DNA from: Pseudobutyrivibrio sp.
Lineage (GTDB): Bacteria; Bacillota_A; Clostridia; Lachnospirales; Lachnospiraceae
DNA: 10,477 bases
Assembly: GCA_024691465.1 (NCBI GenBank)
Contig: JAILNO010000190.1
Location: 1 to 10,477 of the forward strand
Direction of reading: 5' to 3'
The translations under genes and the position numbers were made by a program. The notes beneath the pieces were generated by a model. That model worked only from the letters and a program-made list of their open reading frames with translations, ran no database searches and was not told the origin of the DNA. This document shows, in pieces, positions 1-7,264 of this stretch (positions are counted from its first letter, which is position 1; each line of letters starts with the position of its first letter).

Positions 1-211
1 GTCTAAGAGATTAGGCGCTAAAAGAGCAGACGGTCAGTTCGTTAAGGCTGGCAATATTCTTTACAGACAGCGTGGTACAAAGATTCTTCCAGGCAACAAT
101 GTAGGTCTCGGTGGAGATGATACACTTTTTGCTTTAGTTGATGGAGTACTTCGTTTCGAAAGAAAAGGTAGAGACAAGAAGCAGGCTTCTGTCTATCCAG
201 TAGAACAGTAA
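1..211 (+). CDS. rpmA: 50S ribosomal protein L27, 3' part (5' end outside the window)
   Basis: This is the C-terminal 69 residues of bacterial ribosomal protein L27, read in frame from base 2 to the TAA at 209-211. The visible protein starts [12 protein letters not shown] and continues with the family's conserved [25 protein letters not shown] core and a basic tail ending SVYPVEQ. L27 is usually 85-95 residues long, so about 25 N-terminal residues lie upstream of the window. It is a large-subunit protein near the peptidyl transferase centre. rpmA immediately before obg is a very common bacterial order (usually rplU-rpmA-obg), which supports the call. A strong terminator follows the stop within 10 bases, so most rpmA transcripts probably end before obg. 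Confidence 0.97.
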   Translation, partial: SKRLGAKRADGQFVKAGNILYRQRGTKILPGNNVGLGGDDTLFALVDGVLRFERKGRDKKQASVYPVEQ

Positions 212-217
212 TTATTT

Positions 218-1552
<1,335 letters not shown>

Positions 1553-1563
1553 AGAGGTGCAAT

Positions 1564-1851
1564 ATGACTAATAAACAAAGAGCATACTTATCGTCTCTAG
1601 CTGCTGATTTAAGTCCAGTACTACAGATTGGCAAGGCTTCACTTACTCCAGAGCATACCAATGCAGTAGATGAGGCACTTGAGGCTAGAGAACTTATTAA
1701 AATCAATGTTCTTAAGAATTGCTTTGATGACCCTAGAGAAATAGCTCAGATGATCGCAGAGCGCACACATTCAGAAGTGGTTAGAGTAATCGGTAAGAAG
1801 ATTATTCTATATAGAGCAGCTAAGAAGCCTATTATTAAATTACCTAATTAG
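1564..1851 (+). CDS. yhbY: YhbY-type CRM-domain RNA-binding protein
   Basis: This 95-residue protein consists of a single CRM (YhbY) domain, a small RNA-binding fold linked to pre-50S ribosomal particles. Diagnostic segments are the N-terminal LSPVLQIGKASLTPE loop, EALEARELIKINVLKNC in the middle and VVRVIGKKIILYR near the C terminus. These match the order in E. coli YhbY and its Gram-positive homologues. The GxxG-like loop reads GKAS, with serine where many relatives have glycine; this is probably a tolerated variant. The start is set by AAAGAGGTG about 6 bases before ATG 1564. It lies 11 bases after obg and 9 bases before nadD-yqeK, which suggests co-transcription and a shared role in ribosome biogenesis. 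Confidence 0.93.
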   Translation: MTNKQRAYLSSLAADLSPVLQIGKASLTPEHTNAVDEALEARELIKINVLKNCFDDPREIAQMIAERTHSEVVRVIGKKIILYRAAKKPIIKLPN

Positions 1852-1860
1852 GAGTGTATC

Positions 1861-3039
1861 ATGGCTAGAATTGGTATATATGGAGGCACTTTTAATCCTA
1901 TTCACAATACTCATATCGAGATTGCTAAAGCAGCCATATCTCAATTCAAACTAGACAAGCTATGCTTCCTTATTGCGGGGACACCTCCTCATAAGGACAC
2001 AGCTAATGAAATTAGCGACTTTAGTAGAATTGAGATGCTTAAGATGGCAATTGCCTCTTATAGCGATTTCACTATTGATGATAGAGAGATATATAGATCT
2101 GGCAAGAGTTATACCTACTTAACTATGACTGAATATCATAATGAATATCCCGATGATGAGCTATATTTCATAATGGGTAGTGATAGTTTGCTTAATTTCA
2201 AGAATTGGGTTAAGCCTGATATTATCTCTGACTATGCAACTATCCTAGTAGCCCCACGTTCGGGAGATGATATTGATTTAATTAATAGTACACTTCATCA
2301 GTACAAGAATATGTTCGAGGGAGATTTCCTTGCGATTGATTACATGGCTAACAGTGTATCGTCCTCTGAGATTAGAGAGCATCTAGATGAATCCCATATT
2401 CCTCATGATGTATATAGCTATATAATTGAGCATAATCTATATAGTGCATATCGATACAATTATGATGATGTGTTACGTCTCGATGGCGAGATGAAAAAGG
2501 AACTAAAGCCTAGCCGTTATATTCATACCTTAGGAGTTGCCAATATGGCGTACTCTTTAGCTATTAAATGGAATTATCCTGCATATACAGCTATGGTAGC
2601 AGGTATGCTCCACGATTGTGCTAAGTGCATATCAGATGATAAGCGTATTAACGTATGTGAGAAGAACAATATAGAGATTACAGATATAGAGTATCAGTAT
2701 CCTCATCTGCTTCATGGTAAGGTAGGTGCTTATTATTGTTCTAGCAAATATAATATTTTTGATGAACAAATAGCTCATGCTATAGCTGTACACACTACAG
2801 GATGTCCTAATATGAATCTTTTGGACAAGATTATATTTGTAGCCGATTATATTGAGCCAGGAAGGGACAAGCAGCCTAGGCTAGATGTACTTCGAGCATG
2901 TGCTTTTGAAGATTTGGATTTATGTGTATACATGATTCTTGAGGATTCTGTTGCTTATCTAAATGAGAATCCTCAGATGGTAGATCCTACCACAATTGAT
3001 ACTTACAATTATTACAAGAAGATGATGGAAGAGAGGTAA
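1861..3039 (+). CDS. nadD: NadD-YqeK fusion: nicotinate-nucleotide adenylyltransferase plus HD-domain phosphohydrolase
   Basis: This 392-residue protein joins two enzymes that are separate neighbours in Bacillus. Residues 1 to about 198 are NadD, which makes deamido-NAD from nicotinate mononucleotide and ATP: an N-terminal GIYGGTFNPIHNTH nucleotidyltransferase signature, FIMGSDSLLNFKNW in the middle and the SSSEIR motif at about 166-171. Residues from about 206 to 392 are a YqeK-type HD domain: RYIHTLGVANMA, the HD pair at 251-252 (MLHDCAKC), downstream histidines in LLHGK and AVHTTG, and the aspartate in FVADYIEPGRD. YqeK proteins of this type hydrolyse diadenosine tetraphosphate (family knowledge). 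No stop, frameshift or internal ribosome binding site separates the halves. The usual HxGH signature reads HNTH, with threonine for glycine. GGAG at 1851-1854 precedes ATG 1861, and rsfS starts 3 bases after the stop. Confidence 0.94.
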   Translation: MARIGIYGGTFNPIHNTHIEIAKAAISQFKLDKLCFLIAGTPPHKDTANEISDFSRIEMLKMAIASYSDFTIDDREIYRSGKSYTYLTMTEYHNEYPDDELYFIMGSDSLLNFKNWVKPDIISDYATILVAPRSGDDIDLINSTLHQYKNMFEGDFLAIDYMANSVSSSEIREHLDESHIPHDVYSYIIEHNLYSAYRYNYDDVLRLDGEMKKELKPSRYIHTLGVANMAYSLAIKWNYPAYTAMVAGMLHDCAKCISDDKRINVCEKNNIEITDIEYQYPHLLHGKVGAYYCSSKYNIFDEQIAHAIAVHTTGCPNMNLLDKIIFVADYIEPGRDKQPRLDVLRACAFEDLDLCVYMILEDSVAYLNENPQMVDPTTIDTYNYYKKMMEER

Positions 3040-3042
3040 CCA

Positions 3043-3390
3043 ATGGAAGCTAGAGAAATGGCTAAGAATATATGTAAAGCCCTTGAGGATAAGAAAGCCA
3101 TCGATGTAAAGGCTATTGATATATCTGAAGTTAGTATTATGGCAGATTTCTTCATAGTTGCATCAGCATCTAACCAGAGTCAGATGAATGCTATGCAGGA
3201 TGAGGTTGATAGAATTATGTATGAAGCTGGAATTCATGCTAAATCAATCGAGGGAAATAGACAGAGTACATGGGTTCTTATGGATTATGAAGATGTGATT
3301 GTACACTTATTCTCTGAAGAAGACAGATTATTCTATGATTTAGAGCGTATTTGGAAGGATGGAATCATAATTGACCCATCAGAATTATAA
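3043..3390 (+). CDS. rsfS: Ribosomal silencing factor RsfS
   Basis: This 115-residue member of the RsfS/Iojap family binds L14 on the large subunit and blocks subunit joining when nutrients are low (family knowledge). It shows the expected order: an N-terminal helix with ALEDKKAIDVKAIDIS, the core ADFFIVASASNQSQMNA, GNRQSTWVLMDYEDVIVHLF and a C-terminal acidic RLFYDLERIWKDG. The length is typical. GAGAGG at 3031-3036, inside the end of nadD-yqeK, places the ATG 3 bases after that stop, so the two are probably translationally coupled. The order nadD-yqeK-rsfS is widely conserved in Firmicutes. It is the last gene before a strong hairpin at 3424-3458. Confidence 0.96.
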   Translation: MEAREMAKNICKALEDKKAIDVKAIDISEVSIMADFFIVASASNQSQMNAMQDEVDRIMYEAGIHAKSIEGNRQSTWVLMDYEDVIVHLFSEEDRLFYDLERIWKDGIIIDPSEL

Positions 3391-3394
3391 TTTC

Positions 3395-3423
3395 TTTACA
3401 GCCGTTAAGTAATATGATAATAT
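3395..3423 (+). promoter_or_regulatory. Candidate promoter for the bioY-hemC-cobA/hemD-crp operon
   Basis: TTTACA at 3395-3400 matches five of six bases of the -35 consensus. Downstream, GATAAT at 3416-3421 matches five of six bases of the -10 consensus at a short 15-base spacing, and TAATAT at 3418-3423 gives a 17-base spacing with a weaker match. The predicted start is near 3428-3430, just at the palindromic hairpin. This was judged by eye and is tentative; read-through from rsfS is the alternative. Confidence 0.4.
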
Positions 3424-3458
3424 TGCGTGTGTGATTTAGGTCACACACGCATTTTTTT
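3424..3458 (+). terminator. Rho-independent terminator after rsfS, containing a Crp-like palindrome
   Basis: A perfect 11-bp stem (3424-3434 paired with 3441-3451) with a 6-base loop (tttagg) is followed by seven T residues at 3452-3458. It is a textbook terminator for the obg-yhbY-nadD/yqeK-rsfS transcript. The top of the stem is also an exact TGTGA-N6-TCACA at 3430-3445, listed separately. If the candidate promoter upstream is real, its transcript would begin inside or just before this hairpin. Confidence 0.85.
3430..3445. promoter_or_regulatory. Possible Crp/Fnr-family operator (TGTGA-N6-TCACA)
   Basis: TGTGA at 3430-3434 and TCACA at 3441-3445 are separated by six bases, exactly the Crp-type operator layout. 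The same arrangement recurs at 7150-7165, upstream of asrA. Here it sits at about +1 to +17 of the candidate bioY promoter, which would suit repression rather than activation. Because it lies within a terminator stem, the symmetry may have arisen for RNA folding instead. Confidence 0.4.
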
Positions 3459-3462
3459 ATGT

Positions 3463-3470
3463 GAGAGGAG
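3463..3470 (+). promoter_or_regulatory. Ribosome binding site that sets the bioY start (TTG)
   Basis: GAGAGGAG at 3463-3470 lies 7 bases before TTG at 3478. The longer reading frame opening at 3427 would begin inside the terminator stem and lacks a ribosome binding site. Confidence 0.8.
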
Positions 3471-3477
3471 AAAAGCA

Positions 3478-4050
3478 TTGAAATTAACAACTAGAGAAAT
3501 TACATTTACCGGATTATTTGCAGCATTAATAGTAGTTGGGGCCTTTCTTAAGGTAGATATTCCATTGCCTCTATATACAATGCATTTTACATTGCAGTGG
3601 TTCTTTGTTCTTATGGCTGGATTCCTACTTGGAGCTAAGCTTGGCGCTTTTAGTGTTATAACTTACATATTTATCGGTTTAGCAGGATTCCCAGTATTTG
3701 CTGCAGGTGGCGGTTTATCATATGTGCTTCGTCCAGGTTTCGGATTCTTATTAGGATTTATTGTAGCTGCATATTTTATTGGCTTTTTGACTGAACTAAT
3801 TAAGCCAGTTAAGCTTTGGCAGTATGTACTTCCCGCATCAGTAGGTCTGATTCTATATTATGCAGTGGGTGCAGTATATTTTTACATGATTAAGAACTTA
3901 TATGTAGGTGAATCCGTTTCATTTGCCGTAGTTGTGGTACAATATTGTTTAATAACTATTTTACCTGACTTTATACTATGCGTAATTGCAGCTGGTTTCG
4001 CGGCTCAATTACTCCCAGTATTTAAGAAAATCATTTGTGTAAGGATATAA
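3478..4050 (+). CDS. bioY: BioY-family biotin transporter (ECF substrate-binding component)
   Basis: This 190-residue integral membrane protein belongs to the BioY family, the biotin-specific S component of energy-coupling factor transporters. About six hydrophobic segments are visible. The family signature appears early as IPLPLYTMHFTLQWFFVLMAG, followed by GAKLGAFSVITYIFIGLAGFPVFA and then GGGLSYVLRPGFGFLLGFI. The tail KKIICVRI is basic. Initiation is at TTG 3478, 7 bases after GAGAGGAG; extending upstream to 3427 would put the start in a terminator. ECF ATPase and transmembrane subunits are not encoded in the window, so it probably uses shared ones. The hemC ribosome binding site overlaps its last codons, which ties it to the siroheme genes although no biochemical link is obvious. 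The substrate biotin is inferred from the family. Confidence 0.9.
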   Translation: MKLTTREITFTGLFAALIVVGAFLKVDIPLPLYTMHFTLQWFFVLMAGFLLGAKLGAFSVITYIFIGLAGFPVFAAGGGLSYVLRPGFGFLLGFIVAAYFIGFLTELIKPVKLWQYVLPASVGLILYYAVGAVYFYMIKNLYVGESVSFAVVVVQYCLITILPDFILCVIAAGFAAQLLPVFKKIICVRI

Positions 4051-4053
4051 TTT

Positions 4054-4971
4054 ATGAAAATTAGAATTGGCACTCGTGGTTCTAAGCTTGCTTTAGCTCA
4101 GACCAATTATGTGTTAGAGAAATTACAGAATTCCTACCCAGATAATGAATATGAAACAGTTGTCATTAAGACAAGGGGTGATCTTGATTTAACTAGTCCA
4201 TTAGATTCGCTTGGTGCTAAGGGTATCTTTGTTGATGAGATTGAGAGAGCTCTTATTAATAATGACATACAGATTGCTGTACATTCTATGAAAGATATGC
4301 CTGCCAAACCTTTGGCGGGCTTAACTTTTTCAAAAGCATGGAAGCGAGAGGATCCTAGAGATGTATTGATTCTTAGGGATGGCAATTCTATAGATAGTCT
4401 TCCAATAGGCGCAGTTATAGCAACTGGTAGTAAGCGACGCAGTTTCCAGCTGCTTCAGATTAGACCAGATCTTAACATTGTAAGCATTAGAGGCAATATA
4501 GACACCCGTCTTAAGAAGCTTAAGGAAGGTCTAGAGGATGGTACTCAATTAGATGGTATAGTTCTTGCTGCTGCAGGACTTAATAGACTTAATCTTCAGG
4601 ATGAGATTACATATTATTTCCCTGTGGATGATATGATTCCATCACCTGCTCAGGGTACACTTGCTATAGAATATGTCAGCTCAAATATAGAAATGGCTGA
4701 TATGGTTAATTCATTAAGCGACCCTACTACTGATGTAATTACATATTTAGAACGAGGTTTCCTAGATAAGATTGGCGGGGATTGCCATTTGCCTATAGGT
4801 GCATATGCTCGTGTTAAGGACAAAGGTTACGAGTTACTTGCACTATTTGGTAATGAGGACGGTACAGCCTTAGCTAAGACATCAGTATATGGCGATACAG
4901 CTAATGAAGAATTAATAAATAAAGCTGTAAGAGATATTAAGGATCAATTAAAGGAACAGATTAATGAATAA
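4054..4971 (+). CDS. hemC: Porphobilinogen deaminase (hydroxymethylbilane synthase)
   Basis: This 305-residue cytosolic enzyme condenses four porphobilinogens into hydroxymethylbilane. The sequence opens with the family signature IRIGTRGSKLALAQTNYV, has the catalytic aspartate in VHSMKDMP (D81), the arginine-rich ATGSKRRSFQL and SIRGNIDTRLKK segments, and SPAQGTLAIEY. The dipyrromethane-cofactor cysteine is C244 in GGDCHLPIGAYA. Length is normal. AAGGA at 4041-4045 lies 8 bases before ATG 4054. Its 3' end overlaps cobA-hemD by 8 bases (ATGAATAA), indicating translational coupling. With the next gene it supplies precorrin-2, the siroheme precursor required by AsrC downstream. hemA, hemB and hemL are absent from the window. 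Confidence 0.97.
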   Translation: MKIRIGTRGSKLALAQTNYVLEKLQNSYPDNEYETVVIKTRGDLDLTSPLDSLGAKGIFVDEIERALINNDIQIAVHSMKDMPAKPLAGLTFSKAWKREDPRDVLILRDGNSIDSLPIGAVIATGSKRRSFQLLQIRPDLNIVSIRGNIDTRLKKLKEGLEDGTQLDGIVLAAAGLNRLNLQDEITYYFPVDDMIPSPAQGTLAIEYVSSNIEMADMVNSLSDPTTDVITYLERGFLDKIGGDCHLPIGAYARVKDKGYELLALFGNEDGTALAKTSVYGDTANEELINKAVRDIKDQLKEQINE

Positions 4972-6469
4972 AGTAACACTACTGGGAGCAGGCCCTGGTG
5001 AATTAGATTTGTTAACTATCAAGGGAGTCGATGCTCTTAAGGATGCTGATTGCATAATATACGATAGATTACTTAATCCAGATATGCTTAAGCTTGCTCC
5101 TGATACTTGTGAATGTATCTATGTGGGCAAGCAGAACCATAAGCATACTATGCCACAAGATGATATTAACAAGTTATTAGTTGAAAAAGCTAACCAATAT
5201 AATCATGTAGTTAGATTAAAGGGCGGTGACCCTTACGTATTTGGAAGAGGTGGAGAGGAAGCTCTTTATCTTAAATCATACGGAATTGAAGTAGAAGTTA
5301 TCCCTGGCATCAGTTCTTCTATTGCAGCTCTAGCGATGGCAGGCATTCCAATCACGCACAGAGGACTATCTAAAGGATTTCAAGTAATTACTGCTCATAG
5401 CAAGAAGGACTCTTTAGCAGATATAGATTATTCATCACTTTTAGATGAAGATGTCACATTAGTATTCTTGATGGGACTTGCACATGTAGGCGAGATTGCA
5501 ACAGGGCTGATTAGAGCTGGTAGAGCATCTAATACTCCTGCTGCTGTGGTATCTAATGGGACTACCAATCATCAGAAAAAGGTACTAGGTACTTTAGAGA
5601 ATATAGAATCCGAAGTAATTAATTCTGACATCGATTCTCCAGCTATAATAGTGGTTGGAAAGGTAGTCAGTCTGGCAAATGAATTAGATTTCTTTGAAAA
5701 CAGGCCATTATTTGGCAAAAGATATTTATTACCAAAGATTAAGCATTTCACATATTCTTTTACTAATGGTTCATCTTATAGTGAATCTAATCAGTTAGAA
5801 GAACAGCTTATTAATAATGGAGCTGAAGTTATTTCTATTATCACGGGGACAATCATGCCCGAAGAAGTGGAACTTAGTTTCTTAGACAATAATAATGGCT
5901 CCTCTTTAATTGTTTTTACTAGTGCAAATGGAGTTAGTAGTTTCTTCTATAATCTAGATAGACAAGGTATGGATATGCGTAACCTTTTGCACTATAAGTT
6001 CGCTGTAATTGGACAGAAGACTAAGAATGCATTGTTAGAATACGGTATCAAGGCAGATATTATTTCCAAGAAACAAAATGGTGACGATTTGGCTATGGAA
6101 ATCAATAACTCAACCCTTAATATTAAGGATATATACTGGTTCACCACTTTAGATCACTCAGATTCGCTTAGTAATACACTTAAAGATAACTATAACCTGC
6201 ATATTTATAATTGTTATAGTAACATCAAAGATAAGATTACTATTGATGAGTCTTTACATAATGAGATAGACGCATGTGATGGCATAATATTTACTAGCGG
6301 TAGTAATGCAAAGGCAATAATTCCACTAATTAGTGATATTATGCCACGCAAGATATATTCTATAGGACCTACATGTTCTAAATGTATCAATGGTTTGGGT
6401 TACGATGAATTGATAGAAGCTGATGTGTCTTCTTATGAAGGATTAATGGAGCGTATATTATGCAAATAG
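4964..6469 (+). CDS. cobA-hemD: CobA-HemD fusion: uroporphyrinogen-III C-methyltransferase / uroporphyrinogen-III synthase
   Basis: This 501-residue bifunctional protein makes uroporphyrinogen III and then methylates it twice with S-adenosylmethionine to precorrin-2. Residues 1 to about 243 are the methyltransferase: LLGAGPGELDLLTIKG at the N terminus, VRLKGGDPYVFGRGGEE, then IPGISSSIAALAMAGIPITHRG, and AAVVSNGTTNHQKKVLGTL. Residues from about 250 to 501 resemble HemD, with LIVFTSANGVSSFF and IIFTSGSNAKAI as its most recognisable pieces; the rest is divergent and asparagine-rich, as is usual for HemD. This fusion order is common in Clostridia. AAGGA at 4951-4955 within hemC drives translation. 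There is no precorrin-2 dehydrogenase/ferrochelatase domain, so siroheme completion must be encoded elsewhere. It overlaps the regulator gene by 10 bases. Confidence 0.94.
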   Translation: MNKVTLLGAGPGELDLLTIKGVDALKDADCIIYDRLLNPDMLKLAPDTCECIYVGKQNHKHTMPQDDINKLLVEKANQYNHVVRLKGGDPYVFGRGGEEALYLKSYGIEVEVIPGISSSIAALAMAGIPITHRGLSKGFQVITAHSKKDSLADIDYSSLLDEDVTLVFLMGLAHVGEIATGLIRAGRASNTPAAVVSNGTTNHQKKVLGTLENIESEVINSDIDSPAIIVVGKVVSLANELDFFENRPLFGKRYLLPKIKHFTYSFTNGSSYSESNQLEEQLINNGAEVISIITGTIMPEEVELSFLDNNNGSSLIVFTSANGVSSFFYNLDRQGMDMRNLLHYKFAVIGQKTKNALLEYGIKADIISKKQNGDDLAMEINNSTLNIKDIYWFTTLDHSDSLSNTLKDNYNLHIYNCYSNIKDKITIDESLHNEIDACDGIIFTSGSNAKAIIPLISDIMPRKIYSIGPTCSKCINGLGYDELIEADVSSYEGLMERILCK

Positions 6470-7137
6470 ATGATAAAAAAGAGCGTTCATTGCTGAAATT
6501 AATCAGCGAAGAGTCTAAGAATAGATTGTTTGAGGCTGGTAATATTGTTCAGCTTAAAAAGGGCGAAGTACTTTTCTCTGAAAGAGAAGAAGTGAAGTCT
6601 ATGTATATAGTGGTTGATGGATATGTATCCCTATACCGTAATAGTAGATATGGAGAGATTAAAATTATCTTCATATGTACAGCTGGTGAGGTCCTCAATG
6701 AAGTGGTCTTACAGGACGAGAAGACAAGTATATGTATTAAGGCGTTAGCTGATACCAAGCTACTTGCTATTCATCGTTCTAAATTATCCGAAGTACTAGC
6801 CGATGATCATGATTTGACTATACATATATATGATTCTTTAGCTATGAAGACGAGACGCTTGTATCATCAAGTTGGTAATGCTAATGGAACGTATCCATTG
6901 GAGAAAAGACTGGCAGCCAAGGTATGGAAACTTGCTAGAGATTATGGCAGAGATGTGGAAGAAGGCAAGCTTATATCTTTTGAGACTACGGTTACGTTCC
7001 TGGCAAATATGCTTGGAGCAAAGCGAGAGACTGTATCTAGGATTATTTCCCAATTGAAAAAGCAAGGGGTTGTTAATCATGAGAATGGTTTTTTAACTGT
7101 TCTTGACATGAAAGTACTTAAAGATATTTCACAATAA
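6460..7137 (+). CDS. Crp/Fnr-family transcriptional regulator
   Basis: This 225-residue DNA-binding protein has an N-terminal cyclic-nucleotide-binding-like beta barrel (about 15-125, with LKKGEVLFSEREEVKSMYIVVDGYVSLYR), a dimerisation helix (about 120-145) and a C-terminal winged helix (about 150-220). The recognition helix carries R189-E-T-V-S-R194. It combines the arginine and glutamate of Crp (R180, E181) with the serine of Fnr's E-x-x-S-R. Only two cysteines are seen, both in the barrel, so there is no Fnr-type N-terminal iron-sulfur cluster. By eye, the position of Crp R82, which binds the cAMP phosphate, is threonine, so cAMP is unlikely to be the ligand. GGAG at 6448-6451 precedes ATG 6460, which overlaps cobA-hemD. 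It lies between siroheme and sulfite reductase genes and probably controls them; effector unknown. Confidence 0.92.
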   Translation: MQIDDKKERSLLKLISEESKNRLFEAGNIVQLKKGEVLFSEREEVKSMYIVVDGYVSLYRNSRYGEIKIIFICTAGEVLNEVVLQDEKTSICIKALADTKLLAIHRSKLSEVLADDHDLTIHIYDSLAMKTRRLYHQVGNANGTYPLEKRLAAKVWKLARDYGRDVEEGKLISFETTVTFLANMLGAKRETVSRIISQLKKQGVVNHENGFLTVLDMKVLKDISQ

Positions 7138-7149
7138 TTTTAAAATCAG

Positions 7150-7165
7150 TGTGATATTTATCACA
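7150..7165. promoter_or_regulatory. Probable Crp/Fnr-family activator site upstream of asrA (TGTGA-N6-TCACA)
   Basis: TGTGA at 7150-7154 and TCACA at 7161-7165 flank six bases (tattta), an exact Crp-type palindrome. Its centre is at 7157.5. Relative to a start predicted near 7199 from the -10 element at 7187-7192, the centre falls at about -41.5, the standard class II activator position. It lies 13 bases after the stop of the Crp/Fnr-family gene. Unlike the 3430 copy, it lies outside any terminator stem, so RNA folding does not explain its symmetry. Confidence 0.65.
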
Positions 7166-7199
7166 GACACATTATAAGCTCTACTTGATAATAATTATC
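7164..7199 (+). promoter_or_regulatory. Candidate asrABC promoter, embedded in the upstream terminator
   Basis: CAGACA at 7164-7169 (four of six -35 bases) and GATAAT at 7187-7192 (five of six -10 bases) are 17 bases apart. The weak -35 overlaps the end of the palindrome, as expected for an activator-dependent promoter. The predicted start, about 7199, is past the left arm and loop of the terminator hairpin, so transcripts from here would not form it. The start has not been mapped experimentally. Confidence 0.5.
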
Positions 7200-7218
7200 A
7201 AGTAGGGCTTATTTTTTT
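7174..7218 (+). terminator. Rho-independent terminator between the regulator gene and asrA
   Basis: An 18-bp stem (7174-7191 paired with 7195-7212, one U-G wobble at 7180/7206) closes a 3-base loop and runs into a T tract ending at 7218. It should end transcripts from the bioY-hemC-cobA/hemD-crp operon. The core of the stem also holds the candidate -10 of the asr promoter. Confidence 0.85.
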
Positions 7219-7264
7219 CTTCATTTGTTAGAAAAATAACGAAGTCATGTGAAAGGAGTTATTT

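Noticed and set aside
3295..3308. TGTGATTGTACAC inside rsfS as another operator
   Set aside because: It does not have the TCACA second half at six-base spacing and lies within coding sequence.
3427..3477. 17-residue N-terminal extension of BioY
   Set aside because: It would start inside the terminator stem, has no ribosome binding site and no membrane or family similarity; TTG 3478 follows GAGAGGAG.
4134..4385. Antisense open frames over obg, hemC, crp, asrA and asrB
   Set aside because: They lie opposite well-identified genes, have no ribosome binding sites or recognisable domains, and none is isolated.
7185..7201. Fnr-like box TTGAT...ATCAA
   Set aside because: The half-sites are separated by seven bases rather than the four of an Fnr site, and the symmetry is explained by the terminator stem.
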